Source of the DNA: Heterocephalus glaber
Taxonomy: Eukaryota; Chordata; Mammalia; Rodentia; Bathyergidae
NCBI RefSeq assembly: GCF_000247695.1
Contig: NW_004624782.1
Span: forward strand, 14,300,750-14,364,749
Direction: 5' to 3'
DNA length: 64,000 nucleotides
The notes beneath the pieces are model-generated. The model was not told the DNA's origin. It saw only the letters and a list, made by a program, of their open reading frames with translations, and did not search any database. Position numbers and translations under genes: made by a program. Shown piece by piece: positions 62,701-64,000 of the stretch (its first letter is position 1; each line of letters opens with the position of its first letter).

Positions 62701-64000
62701 AAAATATGTGAAGACTGAAAGAAGGAAGGGCATACCAGGTGAAGCCTGGAGCCTGGAAAGGTGAGGGTGCGTTTAAGAGTGGCCAAGCGCACGGTGCAGG
62801 ATCGGTGTAGGTCGTGGTTAGATATGGGCCCGGTCGCAAAGTGACGGATGAGCAGTTTCAAGGAAGCTGCAGTTTAGCCTACAGGAGTGGCATTGTAGGT
62901 CGTGGTTAGATATGGGCCCGGTCGCAAAGTGACGGATGAGCAGTTTCAAGGAAGCTGCAGTTTAGCCTACAGGAGTGGCATGATTATATTTGCATGTTAG
63001 AAAGGTCACTGTCCAGGGGTGGTGTCTTAGTGACTGTCTTGTTTCTGGAACACGATACTGGTTTATTTTGGCTCACAGTTTCAGTCCACGGTTGGAAGAC
63101 GCAGATGCAGAAACGGTGTGGTGGAAGGGCCTGCCGCGGGGCAAAGCTGCTCACACCCAGCAGTCAGGAAACAGACAGAGAACAGGGGAGGGGGGAAGGC
63201 ACCCTTCCAGGCCACGCCCCCAGCGACCACCTCCACCCAGGCCCCGCCTCCTCACTGAACAGTCAGCTCCTGAGCACAGCCAGCTTCCATGAGCCCACCT
63301 CTGAACTTCAGGCTATGTGGGGACATCAGATCTAAACCATTACAGCTGGGAATTGGGATGGAGCAGCTTCGAAGTCAGAGAACCAGGTGGAAGGTTGCTG
63401 TAGCTGTCGCAACGAGCGGAGCTGGATCTGGGCCATGTAGGGGTGAGGAGTTAGGGAACAGTGTGGTCTAGGATCTGGAGAGAACAGGGCTCGGTGACGG
63501 ACTGGAAGTAGTGGGTGATGGAGAGGGAGAAGAAGGAAAAGCTGGTTCCCAGTTCCCAAGCACTCGCTAAGATCTCTCTTTCCTTTCAGTGAGAACAACA
63601 CACCCAGGACTAACAAGACTGAATTCCAGCTGGAGCTGCCTGTGAAATACGCTGTCTTCTTGATAGTCTCCAGGTGCTGGCCCCAGACTGAGCTGCACGT
63701 ATAGCTGCTGCACTTCTGTATCTCTGTATGGGTCTGCGCTGCATGTTTGTGTGCGTGTGTGTGCATATCTGTGTGCCTGTGCGTGGGCATGCGTGGTCAG
63801 ACTGGCACACACTGTGTCCCACCTGCCTCACCCCGCACACCCCTGTGAGCTGGGGACCCTCACACGCAGCCCGAGAGCCCCGCCCGTGACACCCTGGTCT
63901 CCTGTCACCTGTCCCTTTCTCCCTTCAGTGGTGAGGCCTCGACCAAATACCTCAGCTTCACAGCCTCGGAGAAGGCCAGTCAGGCTATGGAGCACCAGTA
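17934..64000 (+). CDS. ITGAM: Integrin alpha-M (CD11b), exons 1-24, 3' end cut by window
   Basis: Alpha chain of the leukocyte integrin Mac-1/CR3, which pairs with ITGB2 and binds iC3b, fibrinogen and ICAM-1 at the cell surface. Twenty-four exons join in frame (28,106,104,71,118,131,146,154,151,74,130,143,141,210,131,164,155,132,74,142,123,80,84 nt, then 72 nt of exon 24), giving 954 complete codons; human ITGAM is about 1152 residues. Order: signal peptide 1-16, beta-propeller with FG-GAP repeats, I (von Willebrand A) domain at about 145-337, rest of propeller, thigh from about 613, calf-1 from about 770, start of calf-2. MIDAS residues are all present: D156, S158, S160, T225 and D258 (D140, S142, S144, T209, D242 of the mature chain). 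Residue identity to ITGAM is clearly higher than to the paralogues ITGAX and ITGAD as I recall them, for example around the mature N-terminus and the calf-1 Cys motif. No frameshift or stop is seen. Calf-2, transmembrane and GFFKR tail exons lie beyond 64000. Confidence 0.97.
18101..18170 (-). repeat. ID SINE without A-tail
   Basis: Intron 1. Inverted body CCAGGGATTGAACTCAGGAC to AAATCCTGGGCCC; the T run is lost. Confidence 0.88.
18946..19051 (+). CDS. ITGAM: ITGAM exon 2
   Basis: 106 nt. Completes the signal peptide (ALALCHG) and gives the mature N-terminus starting [11 protein letters not shown]. Acceptor CTCCCTCCAG, donor GTGAGA. Start of propeller blade 1. Confidence 0.96.
19137..19225 (-). 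repeat. ID-like SINE, older
   Basis: Intron 2. TATGGTGCTGGGGATTGAAC, then CAGGGCCTTACACATGCCGG, an older ID/B4-type unit. Confidence 0.75.
19230..19326 (-). repeat. ID SINE
   Basis: Intron 2. T-rich lead, then GGTACTGGGGATCGAACTC to ACATCCCTGGCCC. Confidence 0.92.
19865..20022 (-). repeat. B4-like SINE
   Basis: Intron 2. ID half GTACTGGGGATTGAACACAG, B1 half GAGATAGGGTCTCACTTGTG to GTGTGCACTACCATACC. Confidence 0.8.
20041..20122 (-). repeat. ID SINE with TSD
   Basis: Intron 2, 184 bp before exon 3. Flanked by CTGAATTTATTCATTTTT (20023-20040) and CTGAATTTATCCATTTTT (20123-20140). Confidence 0.93.
20306..20409 (+). CDS. ITGAM: ITGAM exon 3
   Basis: 104 nt. Encodes [18 protein letters not shown] and the following CDYSTG segment of propeller blade 1 (FG-GAP type). 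The acceptor follows a CTCTCCCTGCAG tract and the donor is GTGAGT. Confidence 0.96.
20628..20698 (+). CDS. ITGAM: ITGAM exon 4
   Basis: 71 nt. Encodes [19 protein letters not shown], including an N-glycosylation sequon (NMS). Acceptor CTCCTCAG, donor GTGAGT. Propeller blade 2. Confidence 0.96.
20823..20940 (+). CDS. ITGAM: ITGAM exon 5
   Basis: 118 nt. Encodes [18 protein letters not shown] through PEPLRG, the propeller segment leading into the I domain, with its conserved cysteines. The donor GTAGGG opens the 14.3-kb intron 5. Confidence 0.96.
21330..21525 (-). repeat. L2-like 3' end
   Basis: Intron 5. ACTTAGATGTCACCTCCTGG and CAGAGGCCTTTCC match the common reverse L2 3' pattern. Confidence 0.6.
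21616..21732 (+). repeat. ID SINE
   Basis: Body plus a complex A-rich tail. Flanking AAACATAG at 21606-21613 and after the tail. Confidence 0.92.
21735..22035 (+). repeat. B4-like SINE followed by ID and a short ID-like piece
   Basis: B1-like part 21735-21855 (TGGCACACACCTGTAACCCC), full ID 21857-21945 (GGGCTGGGGATTTAGCTCAG), then a shortened ID-like piece 21968-22030 (GGGCTGGGGATGTAACCCAG). Confidence 0.85.
22600..23030 (-). pseudogene. ERV integrase remnant (N-terminal zinc domain and core start)
   Basis: The minus strand has the second half of the HHCC zinc domain (CKACLLCAY) and a core segment with an [16 protein letters not shown] stretch, then breaks off near 22590. At least one frameshift. 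Confidence 0.7.
23436..23572 (-). repeat. B1-like SINE
   Basis: Inside ERV pol. GAGATAGGGTCTCGCTATAT through GCATGCACCACCATGCCC, with the doubled CAGGCTGGCC block. Confidence 0.92.
23572..24129 (-). pseudogene. ERV RNase H remnant with ID insertion
   Basis: Contains a WFTDGSSF catalytic-Asp motif followed by the [10 protein letters not shown] helix typical of gamma-type RNase H. An ID (23891-23982) sits upstream within the same stretch and a B1 follows at 23440-23572. Confidence 0.8.
23891..23982 (-). repeat. ID SINE in ERV RNase H
   Basis: T-rich lead then GGTACCAGGGAATCGAACTC. Flanks CAGTACAAGCTT and CAGTACAAACTTT give the target duplication. Confidence 0.93.
24216..25212 (-). pseudogene. 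ERV reverse transcriptase remnant
   Basis: RT sequence in at least three frames: an N-terminal part (25012-25212), a palm part (24582-24953) with LPQGFRG and the catalytic Y-x-D-D motif altered to HVDD (24741-24752), and a connection part (24216-24458). Frameshifts and stops lie between. Confidence 0.85.
25361..25663 (-). pseudogene. ERV protease remnant
   Basis: About 100 open codons similar to retroviral aspartic protease. The active-site Asp of the D-T-G triad reads Asn (NTG), and the flap/C-terminal LLGRHLL motif is still visible. Not active. Confidence 0.8.
25891..25983 (-). repeat. ID SINE in ERV gag/pol
   Basis: GGTACCGGGGATCGAACTCAG to AATCCCTGGCCC. Flanks ATTCAGTCTT and GTTCAGTCTT. 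Confidence 0.92.
26040..26384 (-). pseudogene. ERV gag remnant (capsid C-terminal part)
   Basis: The minus strand keeps a capsid major-homology-like stretch ([11 protein letters not shown], at about 26300-26345) followed by capsid C-terminal sequence with stops and a frameshift. It was contiguous with 27410 before the L1 inserted. Confidence 0.75.
26385..27394 (-). mobile_element. 5'-truncated L1 with TSD, inside the ERV
   Basis: About 1 kb: ORF2 C-terminal part (ORF 26824-27315 on the minus strand, with [20 protein letters not shown] and [11 protein letters not shown]), the 3' UTR (26400-26650) and an A-tail. Perfect 15-bp direct repeats ACGAACAGACTTTTT at 26370-26384 and 27395-27409. An ID (26675-26764) is nested in its 3' UTR. 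Confidence 0.95.
26675..26764 (-). repeat. ID SINE nested in L1
   Basis: Flanks ATTTTAATCATTTT on the left and GTTTTAATCATTTT on the right. The body has lost a few bases (GGTACAGGTATTGAACTAGG). Confidence 0.92.
27410..28550 (-). pseudogene. ERV gag remnant (matrix to capsid)
   Basis: An N-terminal matrix-like part at 28350-28538 ([17 protein letters not shown]), then proline-rich and capsid-like sequence to 27410, interrupted by a B1 at 27668-27802. Many stops. Confidence 0.75.
27664..27802 (+). repeat. B1-like SINE in ERV gag
   Basis: GCTGCGTGTGGTGGTGCATG and CACTTAGGAGGCTGAGGCAG, with an A17 tail. Flanks AAAAGCAAGCAG / AAAAGCAAAAGCC. Confidence 0.9.
28632..29142 (-). mobile_element. ERV 5' LTR
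   Basis: Minus strand begins about TGACAGGGCCACACTATTGA and ends CCCATAACA. Carries a poly(A) signal (AATAAACTTTCTG, near 28785) and GC-rich U3 sequence with CpGs (about 28920-29090). A primer-binding site next to its end (28600-28630) is not clear enough to name the tRNA. Confidence 0.75.
29623..29717 (-). repeat. ID SINE with perfect TSD
   Basis: TTGTTTCCAATTTTA at 29608-29622 and 29718-29732. Inserted in L1M. Confidence 0.95.
29832..29982 (-). repeat. B1-like SINE
   Basis: GAGACAGGGTCTTTCTATAT to GCATGTGCCACCATGCCCGG, T-rich lead. Confidence 0.92.
30019..30104 (-). repeat. ID SINE
   Basis: GGCACCGGAGATCTAACTCG to AATCCCCGACCC. Flanks AGAACTTTT on both sides. Confidence 0.9.
30284..30404 (-). 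repeat. B1-like SINE
   Basis: GAGACAGGGTCTTGCTATGT to GATGTGCCACCATGCCGGGC. Confidence 0.9.
30738..30925 (-). repeat. B4-like SINE
   Basis: ID half AGTGCTGGGGATTGAACCC; B1 half GAGACAAGCTCTTGCTAAGT to CACTACCACATCTGGC. Confidence 0.85.
30985..31066 (-). repeat. ID SINE
   Basis: GGTACCTGGGATCGAACTTG to AATCCCCGGCCC, directly followed by a B1. Confidence 0.92.
31079..31198 (-). repeat. B1-like SINE running into gap
   Basis: GAGACAGGGTCTCATTAAGT to GCTACTTTGCCTGGC, ending at the N run. Confidence 0.9.
31199..31298. other. Assembly gap (100 N)
   Basis: Exactly 100 N. An inverted ID tail (31299-31328, GGGCTAAATCCCCGGCCC) emerges on its far side, so the gap hides most of an ID and probably its T run. 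Confidence 0.99.
31340..31395 (-). repeat. Short ID fragment
   Basis: TTTATTTATTTAGTACCAGG then GATTGAACTCTGGTC, cut short at GGCCCTGGC. Confidence 0.7.
32345..32405 (-). repeat. Older ID/B4-like fragment
   Basis: GTGGTGTTGGGGCTGACGCA to GCTACATCCCCAGCC, diverged. Confidence 0.6.
33630..34058 (-). mobile_element. MaLR-type LTR, minus
   Basis: AGTTGCTTTTCTCATTGCCG then GAGACAAAATACCTGACATC, and on through GAGGAGAAACAGTCCATGGC to GAGGTCTTAGGGGACAC: same order as 16470-16940. The 33290-33630 stretch upstream may be its flanking internal part, not proven. Confidence 0.75.
34408..34992 (+). mobile_element. Mariner-like DNA transposon, internally deleted
   Basis: Terminal inverted repeats: TATGAGGGATGGTCAAAATA at 34409-34428, and the right end reads TATGAGGTATGGTCAAAAAT on the minus strand (to 34989). 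Inside is a transposase C-terminal relic (34700-34870, [32 protein letters not shown]). At about 585 bp it is less than half a full mariner. Confidence 0.85.
35205..35335 (+). CDS. ITGAM: ITGAM exon 6 (I domain start, MIDAS DxSxS)
   Basis: 131 nt. Encodes the start of the inserted I domain with [11 protein letters not shown], the metal-ion-dependent adhesion site loop (residues 156-160). Acceptor TTCCCTAG, donor GTGAGG. Confidence 0.97.
35711..35856 (+). CDS. ITGAM: ITGAM exon 7 (I domain)
   Basis: 146 nt. Encodes [10 protein letters not shown] through [12 protein letters not shown]. The Thr after GL (residue 225, mature T209) is the MIDAS threonine. Acceptor TTCCCAG, donor GTAAGT. Confidence 0.97.
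36526..36679 (+). CDS. ITGAM: ITGAM exon 8 (I domain)
   Basis: 154 nt. Encodes the strand [10 protein letters not shown], whose Asp (residue 258, mature D242) completes the MIDAS, and ends at YVIG. The donor is GTAGGA. Reading through the donor stays open to 36868, so retention of intron 8 would truncate the protein inside the I domain. Confidence 0.97.
36880..37072 (+). repeat. B4-like SINE
   Basis: Intron 8. B1 half CTAGGCCTAGTGGTTCAAGC, ID half GGGCTGGGCATACAGTTCAG to AATTCCCAGTACC. Confidence 0.85.
37835..37985 (+). CDS. ITGAM: ITGAM exon 9 (I domain C-terminal helix)
   Basis: 151 nt. Encodes [14 protein letters not shown] through [12 protein letters not shown], including the alpha-7 helix region that moves on activation in I domains. 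Acceptor GTAACAG, donor GTGAGT. Confidence 0.97.
38100..38285 (+). repeat. MIR/L2-like remnant
   Basis: Intron 9. AGAAGTGCCTGGTACACAGA then AAGTGGCCAATAAAT matches the common MIR/L2 3' pattern; followed by an A/T-rich repeat. Confidence 0.5.
38282..38322. repeat. A/AT-rich low-complexity tract
   Basis: A9 then (AT)n with ATCTATATCTAGATATATAT. Confidence 0.9.
38688..38890 (-). repeat. B4-like SINE
   Basis: Intron 9. The ID half is repeated (GGGCCTTTGAACTACAATTC and GGGCCTTTGAACTACGATTC); the B1 half runs to GTGCGCCACGATGCCTGGC. Confidence 0.85.
39140..39213 (+). CDS. ITGAM: ITGAM exon 10
   Basis: 74 nt. Encodes [19 protein letters not shown], the return from the I domain to propeller blade 3. 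Acceptor CTCCTCCAG, donor GTAAGT. Confidence 0.96.
39330..39459 (+). CDS. ITGAM: ITGAM exon 11
   Basis: 130 nt. Encodes [18 protein letters not shown] through SDMSDAYLG, an FG-GAP blade. Acceptor CTTCCCAG, donor GTAAGT. Confidence 0.96.
39579..39664 (-). repeat. ID SINE
   Basis: Intron 11, 120 bp after exon 11. GGTACCCGGGATCAAATTTG to ACATCCCCGGCTC. Confidence 0.92.
39676..39862 (+). repeat. B4-like SINE
   Basis: Intron 11. AATTAGGTGTGGTATGAATG, CCCAGCACTTTGGAAGGCTG, then an ID half GGACTGGGATGCAGTTCAGT. Confidence 0.85.
40026..40168 (+). CDS. ITGAM: ITGAM exon 12
   Basis: 143 nt. Encodes [19 protein letters not shown] and continues with [14 protein letters not shown], a propeller blade. 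Acceptor TCTTTAG, donor GTGAGT. Confidence 0.96.
40490..40815 (+). mobile_element. L1M 3'-end remnant
   Basis: Intron 12. AAGTGGAAGAAGCCAGTTCC, GATAACATTCTGGAAAAGC and GGGTTACCAGGGACTGGAGG, the typical old L1 3' region. 40260-40490 and 40820-41400 show no recognisable element. Confidence 0.65.
41467..41607 (+). CDS. ITGAM: ITGAM exon 13 (Ca-binding FG-GAP repeat)
   Basis: 141 nt. Encodes [19 protein letters not shown] followed by TDLVLIGAP. The D-M-N-N-D-G-S-T-D run is a calcium-binding loop of the propeller. Acceptor TCTTTCAG, donor GTGAGT. Confidence 0.97.
41696..41905 (+). CDS. ITGAM: ITGAM exon 14 (Ca-binding FG-GAP repeat)
   Basis: 210 nt. Encodes [19 protein letters not shown], then [18 protein letters not shown] with a second calcium loop. 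The acceptor reads TTTAGCAG, so AG dinucleotides end at both 41692 and 41695; the downstream one matches the ITGAM protein. The donor GTAAGG opens the 15.7-kb intron 14. Confidence 0.96.
42190..42735 (-). mobile_element. L1 3'-end remnant
   Basis: Intron 14. TAGCTTCATTCCTGTTGTCA, AAATGACTGAATTTCC and surrounding sequence are reverse L1 3' region. Confidence 0.65.
43520..43613 (-). repeat. ID SINE in L1
   Basis: (TTTTA)n lead, then GGTACCGGGGATGGAACTCA to AAATCCCCGGCC. Confidence 0.92.
44053..44144 (-). repeat. ID SINE in L1
   Basis: T18 lead; AGTATCAGGTATCAAACTCA to AATCCCTGGGCC. Short TTAAGT flanks. Confidence 0.9.
44858..44959 (-). repeat. ID SINE in L1 with perfect TSD
   Basis: AGGCTATTGATTTTT at 44843-44857 and 44960-44974. 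Confidence 0.95.
47557..47657 (+). repeat. ID SINE with TSD
   Basis: Body close to consensus (GGGCCGGGGATGTAGCTCAG, CCTCGCAAGCGCAAGGTCCC). CATACACAC at 47548-47556 and 47658-47666. Confidence 0.95.
47670..48220 (-). mobile_element. Old L1 3'-end remnant
   Basis: Reverse L1 pattern: GTTCATTCCTGTTGTCATAA, ATGACAGGATTGCC, AATAATGCTGCAGTGAATAT. Resumes at 48905 after the mariner copy. Confidence 0.7.
48222..48241. repeat. (AC)n microsatellite
   Basis: Ten AC units. Confidence 0.97.
48242..48900 (+). mobile_element. Mariner-like element, second copy, split by B1
   Basis: Sequence parallels 34430-34990: ATTGATCTCCCTCAAATGCC, AGCAGTTCTGAAAGCCCTC, then after a B1 (48380-48535) GAGTGCCATCCAGTCGAAAA, ATGTGACTTCTGGTTC, and a right end TTGAACATTCACTGTATTTT. 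No open transposase. Confidence 0.8.
48380..48535 (-). repeat. B1-like SINE in mariner
   Basis: GGAGACAGGGTCTCTGTATG to GTGTGTGCCTCCATGCC; flanks AAAGCCCT / AAAGTCCT. Confidence 0.9.
48905..49235 (-). mobile_element. Old L1 fragment (continuation)
   Basis: CTTTTTGATAATAGCCATTC and GTGAAATTGCTGGATCATGT are reverse L1 ORF2 end sequence. Interrupted next by a MaLR LTR. Confidence 0.7.
49240..49665 (+). mobile_element. MaLR LTR (MLT1/MST-like)
   Basis: CTGTGGTTTGGATATCACTA start, AGCACGAAAGCCCTCACCAG, AACTGTGAGCTAAATAAACC poly(A) context, end AACAAAACAGATTAGGACA. Inserted in L1. Confidence 0.85.
50103..50282 (+). repeat. B4-like SINE
   Basis: GAGCTGGATGCAGTAATCTC, ACTTAGGAGGCTGAGGCCAG; ID half GGAATTGGAAATGTAGCTCA to CAATCCCTAGTATTG. 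Confidence 0.85.
50290..50475 (+). repeat. B4-like SINE, second
   Basis: AGCCAGGTATAGTGGGACAT; ID half GGCCTGGGGACACGGCTCAT to TCTATCCCCAGAGC. Tandem with the previous one. Confidence 0.8.
50960..51105 (-). repeat. B1-like SINE
   Basis: GAGATGGTCTTGCTATGTAG to GTGCACCACCACGCCCCC. Confidence 0.9.
51390..51466 (-). repeat. ID SINE with TSD
   Basis: AAGGTGTTGAAT at 51378-51389 and 51467-51478; almost no A-tail. Confidence 0.94.
51972..52325 (-). mobile_element. MaLR-type LTR, minus
   Basis: TTACTTTTCTCTCCTTGCTG, GAGACAAGATACCCAACACC to GACCGACTGAGGCTTTGGGG, same order as 16470-16940 but shorter. Confidence 0.75.
52330..53250 (-). mobile_element. GC-rich stretch, possibly L1 5' UTR
   Basis: Intron 14. 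GC-rich, CTG/TGG-rich sequence without a convincing ORF family match; the style resembles old L1 5' UTRs in reverse. I cannot confirm it. ORFs here show no conserved domain. Confidence 0.3.
53285..53445 (-). repeat. B4-like SINE
   Basis: ACTAGGGCTTGAACTGAGGG; GAGATATGGTCTTACTAAAT to GGGATTACAGGCATGC. Confidence 0.8.
53471..53555 (-). repeat. ID SINE
   Basis: GGTACCAGGGATCGAACTCA to ACATCCCCGGC. Confidence 0.92.
53943..54005 (+). repeat. B1-like SINE, 5' part
   Basis: GCTGGGCTCGGTGGTGCACG to CAGGAGGATCAC, truncated. Confidence 0.85.
54042..54205 (+). repeat. B1-like SINE, full, with internal duplication
   Basis: GCTGGGTGTGGTGGTGCACG, AGTTCCAGGCCAATCTGGGC, AGTTCAAGTTCAGGTTGGAC, A/C-rich tail. 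Confidence 0.92.
54230..54940 (-). mobile_element. L1 3' part
   Basis: Reverse ORF2 end and 3' UTR: GGCAGAGTAATACTTTTTGT, CTGATTTCCATAGTGGTTGT, AACAGTGGAGAAACACC. Continues at 55400 after an inserted LTR. Confidence 0.85.
54940..55397 (-). mobile_element. MaLR-type LTR, minus, inside L1
   Basis: TTTTTGTTGCTGAGACAAAA, AAGTAGGAAAGGTTTATTTT to AGGCTTTGGGGGACATCGAG. L1 sequence flanks it (AAATGGTCAATG / CAGTCAATGATATCC; the flanking GTCAATG may be the target duplication). Confidence 0.85.
55400..55570 (-). mobile_element. L1 ORF2 end, continuation
   Basis: GATATCCAACAGTTTTTCAT, GGCAAAATCTTTTCCCATTC, reverse L1. Confidence 0.8.
55665..55736 (-). repeat. Older ID/B4-like SINE
   Basis: TGTGGTTCTGGGGTTGAACT to GAGCTACACACCTCACTCC. 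Confidence 0.75.
55753..55840 (-). repeat. ID SINE with TSD
   Basis: CAACCACTTTT at 55742-55752 and 55841-55851. Confidence 0.94.
55860..56720 (-). mobile_element. Old L1 3' remnant
   Basis: TACACATGACATAAAATTTA, GATGTCCTCCAGTTCCATCC, CATTGCTACAAATGATAGG, typical reverse L1M 3' sequence, with an ID at 56600. Confidence 0.7.
56600..56684 (-). repeat. ID SINE with perfect TSD
   Basis: TTCATGCTTTTTT at 56587-56599 and 56685-56697. Confidence 0.95.
56717..56748. repeat. (TG)n microsatellite
   Basis: About 16 TG units. Confidence 0.97.
56760..57190 (+). mobile_element. L1 3' fragment, plus strand
   Basis: AAGTGGCCAAGAGATATATG, AATGCAAATCAAAATATCAA, GTGGAAAGCAGTACGGAAGC, CAGCAGTCTCACTCCTGGG: ORF2-end sequence of an old L1. 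57190-57628 shows nothing recognised apart from exon 15's approach. Confidence 0.85.
57629..57759 (+). CDS. ITGAM: ITGAM exon 15 (Ca-binding FG-GAP repeat)
   Basis: 131 nt. Encodes [20 protein letters not shown] and then [18 protein letters not shown], the last propeller calcium loop. Acceptor GCTCTCAG, donor GTGAGA. Confidence 0.97.
57852..58015 (+). CDS. ITGAM: ITGAM exon 16 (thigh domain start)
   Basis: 164 nt. Encodes [20 protein letters not shown] through [10 protein letters not shown], entering the thigh domain. Only 92 bp of intron separate it from exon 15. Acceptor CCTGCAG, donor GTGAGG. Confidence 0.96.
58570..58735 (+). repeat. B1-like SINE
   Basis: Intron 16. GCTGGGTGTGGTGTTGCACA, AAGTTCAAGGCCAGCCTGGG, AAGTTTAAGGCCAGCTTGAA. 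Confidence 0.92.
59137..59236. other. Assembly gap (100 N)
   Basis: Exactly 100 N in intron 16; no exon is missing from the protein alignment here. Confidence 0.99.
59537..59620 (+). repeat. ID SINE with TSD
   Basis: AATTCTTTACAAA on the left (59524-59536) and ATTCTTTACAAA on the right (59621-59632). Confidence 0.95.
59730..59862 (-). mobile_element. Very short 5'-truncated L1 (3' UTR only) with perfect TSD
   Basis: 133 bp of the same L1 3' end as 26385-26520 (CTTTTATTGGTACATTTTAG, CATTTACCATTGGGTGCTTG). 15-bp repeats GTAACTACCATTTTA at 59715-59729 and 59863-59877. Confidence 0.95.
59953..60225 (-). mobile_element. L1 3' UTR fragment
   Basis: ATTGGCACATTTTAGATATA, CCAGTGCATGACATATCTTG and the pyrimidine-rich stretch 60070-60200 parallel 26395-26650. 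Confidence 0.85.
60402..60556 (+). CDS. ITGAM: ITGAM exon 17 (thigh)
   Basis: 155 nt. Encodes [20 protein letters not shown] and then [13 protein letters not shown] through LTLLLP. Two N-glycosylation sequons that I recall in the human protein at this spot (NET and NST) read DET and NSA here. Acceptor CCTTCAG, donor GTGAGC. Confidence 0.96.
60649..60780 (+). CDS. ITGAM: ITGAM exon 18 (thigh)
   Basis: 132 nt. Encodes [20 protein letters not shown] through [13 protein letters not shown], with the sequon NYT. Acceptor TCCCTCAG, donor GTGAGT. Confidence 0.96.
60916..60989 (+). CDS. ITGAM: ITGAM exon 19 (calf-1 start)
   Basis: 74 nt. Encodes [18 protein letters not shown] and then VTFSFR, the integrin-typical Cys pair near the thigh/calf-1 knee. 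Acceptor TTTTCAG, donor GTGAGT. Confidence 0.96.
61217..61358 (+). CDS. ITGAM: ITGAM exon 20 (calf-1)
   Basis: 142 nt. Encodes [19 protein letters not shown], then [19 protein letters not shown] and ends SVVQ. Acceptor CCCCCACAG, donor GTAGCC. Confidence 0.96.
61443..61565 (+). CDS. ITGAM: ITGAM exon 21 (calf-1)
   Basis: 123 nt. Encodes [18 protein letters not shown] through [16 protein letters not shown]. Acceptor GCCTCCCAG, donor GTCAGA. Confidence 0.96.
61738..61826 (+). repeat. ID SINE
   Basis: Intron 21. GGGCCAGGGATTTAGCCCAG, CCTGCCGCGCAAGCGCAAGG, A13 tail; flank on the right is not a clear repeat. Confidence 0.92.
61830..62150 (-). mobile_element. Old L1 3' remnant
   Basis: Intron 21. 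GATATTTTGTATAAATAGGA, GGTCCTTTGTGACTGGCTTC, CAAGGAACTTTCACTGATAA: reverse L1M 3' pattern. Confidence 0.65.
62193..62272 (+). CDS. ITGAM: ITGAM exon 22 (calf-1)
   Basis: 80 nt. Encodes [19 protein letters not shown] and then LLKANVT. Acceptor CCAATTCAG, donor GTACCC. Confidence 0.96.
62515..62632 (+). repeat. B1-like SINE
   Basis: Intron 22. GGAAGGTGGTGCACACATGA, CAGCACTTGGGAGGCTGAGG, (CAAA)n tail; flanks AAATGAGTGATT on both sides give the target duplication. Confidence 0.93.
62806..62981. repeat. Perfect 88-bp tandem duplication
   Basis: Intron 22. 62806-62893 and 62894-62981 read the same base for base, from TGTAGGTCGTGGTTAGATAT to CTACAGGAGTGGCAT. No divergence at all, so either recent or an assembly artefact. 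Confidence 0.97.
63015..63348 (-). mobile_element. MaLR-type LTR, minus
   Basis: Intron 22. GGTTTATTTTGGCTCACAGT, TTTCAGTCCACGGTTGGAAG to GGGGACATCAGATCTAAACC, 240 bp before exon 23. Confidence 0.7.
63590..63673 (+). CDS. ITGAM: ITGAM exon 23 (calf-1/calf-2)
   Basis: 84 nt. Encodes [19 protein letters not shown] and then YAVFLIVS, with sequons NNT and NKT. Acceptor TCCTTTCAG, donor GTGCTG, which is weaker than the others. Confidence 0.96.
63929..64000 (+). CDS. ITGAM: ITGAM exon 24 (5' part only)
   Basis: 72 nt visible. Encodes [20 protein letters not shown] and then EHQ before the window ends mid-codon. The acceptor CTCCCTTCAG precedes it. Human exon 24 continues only a few codons further. 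Confidence 0.95.

Noticed and set aside
17934..64000. The gene being ITGAX or ITGAD rather than ITGAM
   Set aside because: Exon by exon, residues follow ITGAM (mature N-terminus LDTEN, the REG end of exon 16, the [13 protein letters not shown] motif, [12 protein letters not shown]). The paralogues differ at these points as I recall them.
1..64000. CRISPR arrays, operons, phage or plasmid modules
   Set aside because: Spliced host gene, SINEs and LINEs show nuclear mammalian DNA; no regularly spaced repeats of CRISPR type were seen.

Overview
This is vertebrate, mammalian nuclear DNA, most likely from a non-muroid rodent. One host gene dominates: the first 24 coding exons of ITGAM (integrin alpha-M, CD11b) on the + strand, from the start codon at 17934 to the window edge, where exon 24 is cut. 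All 23 introns in view have GT-AG ends and the reading frame carries through without a break (954 complete codons plus 2 bases). The rodent call rests on dense tRNA-like ID SINEs (about 38 copies), B1-like SINEs with an internal duplication, and ID+B1 (B4-like) composites. The ID consensus is not the mouse, squirrel or kangaroo-rat type I remember; beaver (Castor) is my best but unproven guess.

Layout. 1-17.7 kb is upstream intergenic DNA. It holds a UBE2N retropseudogene (minus strand, ~2.29-3.90 kb), old L1 fragments (6.6-9.0 and 12.2-15.3 kb), a MaLR-type LTR element split by a Tigger DNA transposon (9.0-11.1 kb), a retroviral-type LTR (14.3-14.8 kb), and two MaLR LTRs in inverted orientation (16.5-17.25 kb). 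17.7-17.93 kb is the ITGAM proximal promoter and 5' leader. A 34-bp 3'-truncated U2 snRNA retrocopy has inserted there, and its 15-bp target-site duplication has doubled a purine-rich, PU.1-like promoter box. 17.93-20.94 kb holds exons 1-5 (signal peptide, first propeller blades).

Intron 5 (14.3 kb) holds the 5' half of a class I (gammaretrovirus-like) endogenous retrovirus on the minus strand (LTR, gag, protease, RT, RNase H, partial integrase; all broken), itself hit by ID, B1 and L1 insertions, then an L1M and a mariner-like element. 35.2-41.9 kb holds exons 6-14 (I domain with an intact MIDAS, then the remaining propeller blades). Intron 14 (15.7 kb) is mostly L1, including one whose ORF1 runs into the RT part of ORF2 with no endonuclease, plus a second mariner copy and MaLR LTRs. 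57.6-64.0 kb holds exons 15-24 (last propeller blade, thigh, calf-1, start of calf-2). The rest of calf-2, the transmembrane helix and the cytoplasmic tail lie beyond the window.

ITGAM pairs with ITGB2 (CD18) to form Mac-1/CR3, the leukocyte receptor for iC3b, fibrinogen and ICAM-1. Nothing here looks like a new multi-gene system. The most notable signals are the U2 insertion that duplicated a promoter box, a two-copy L1-ORF2/ID chimeric retroelement, and a UBE2N retrocopy carrying an extra exon-like piece exactly at the expected exon 1/2 junction. Three 100-N runs are assembly gaps.
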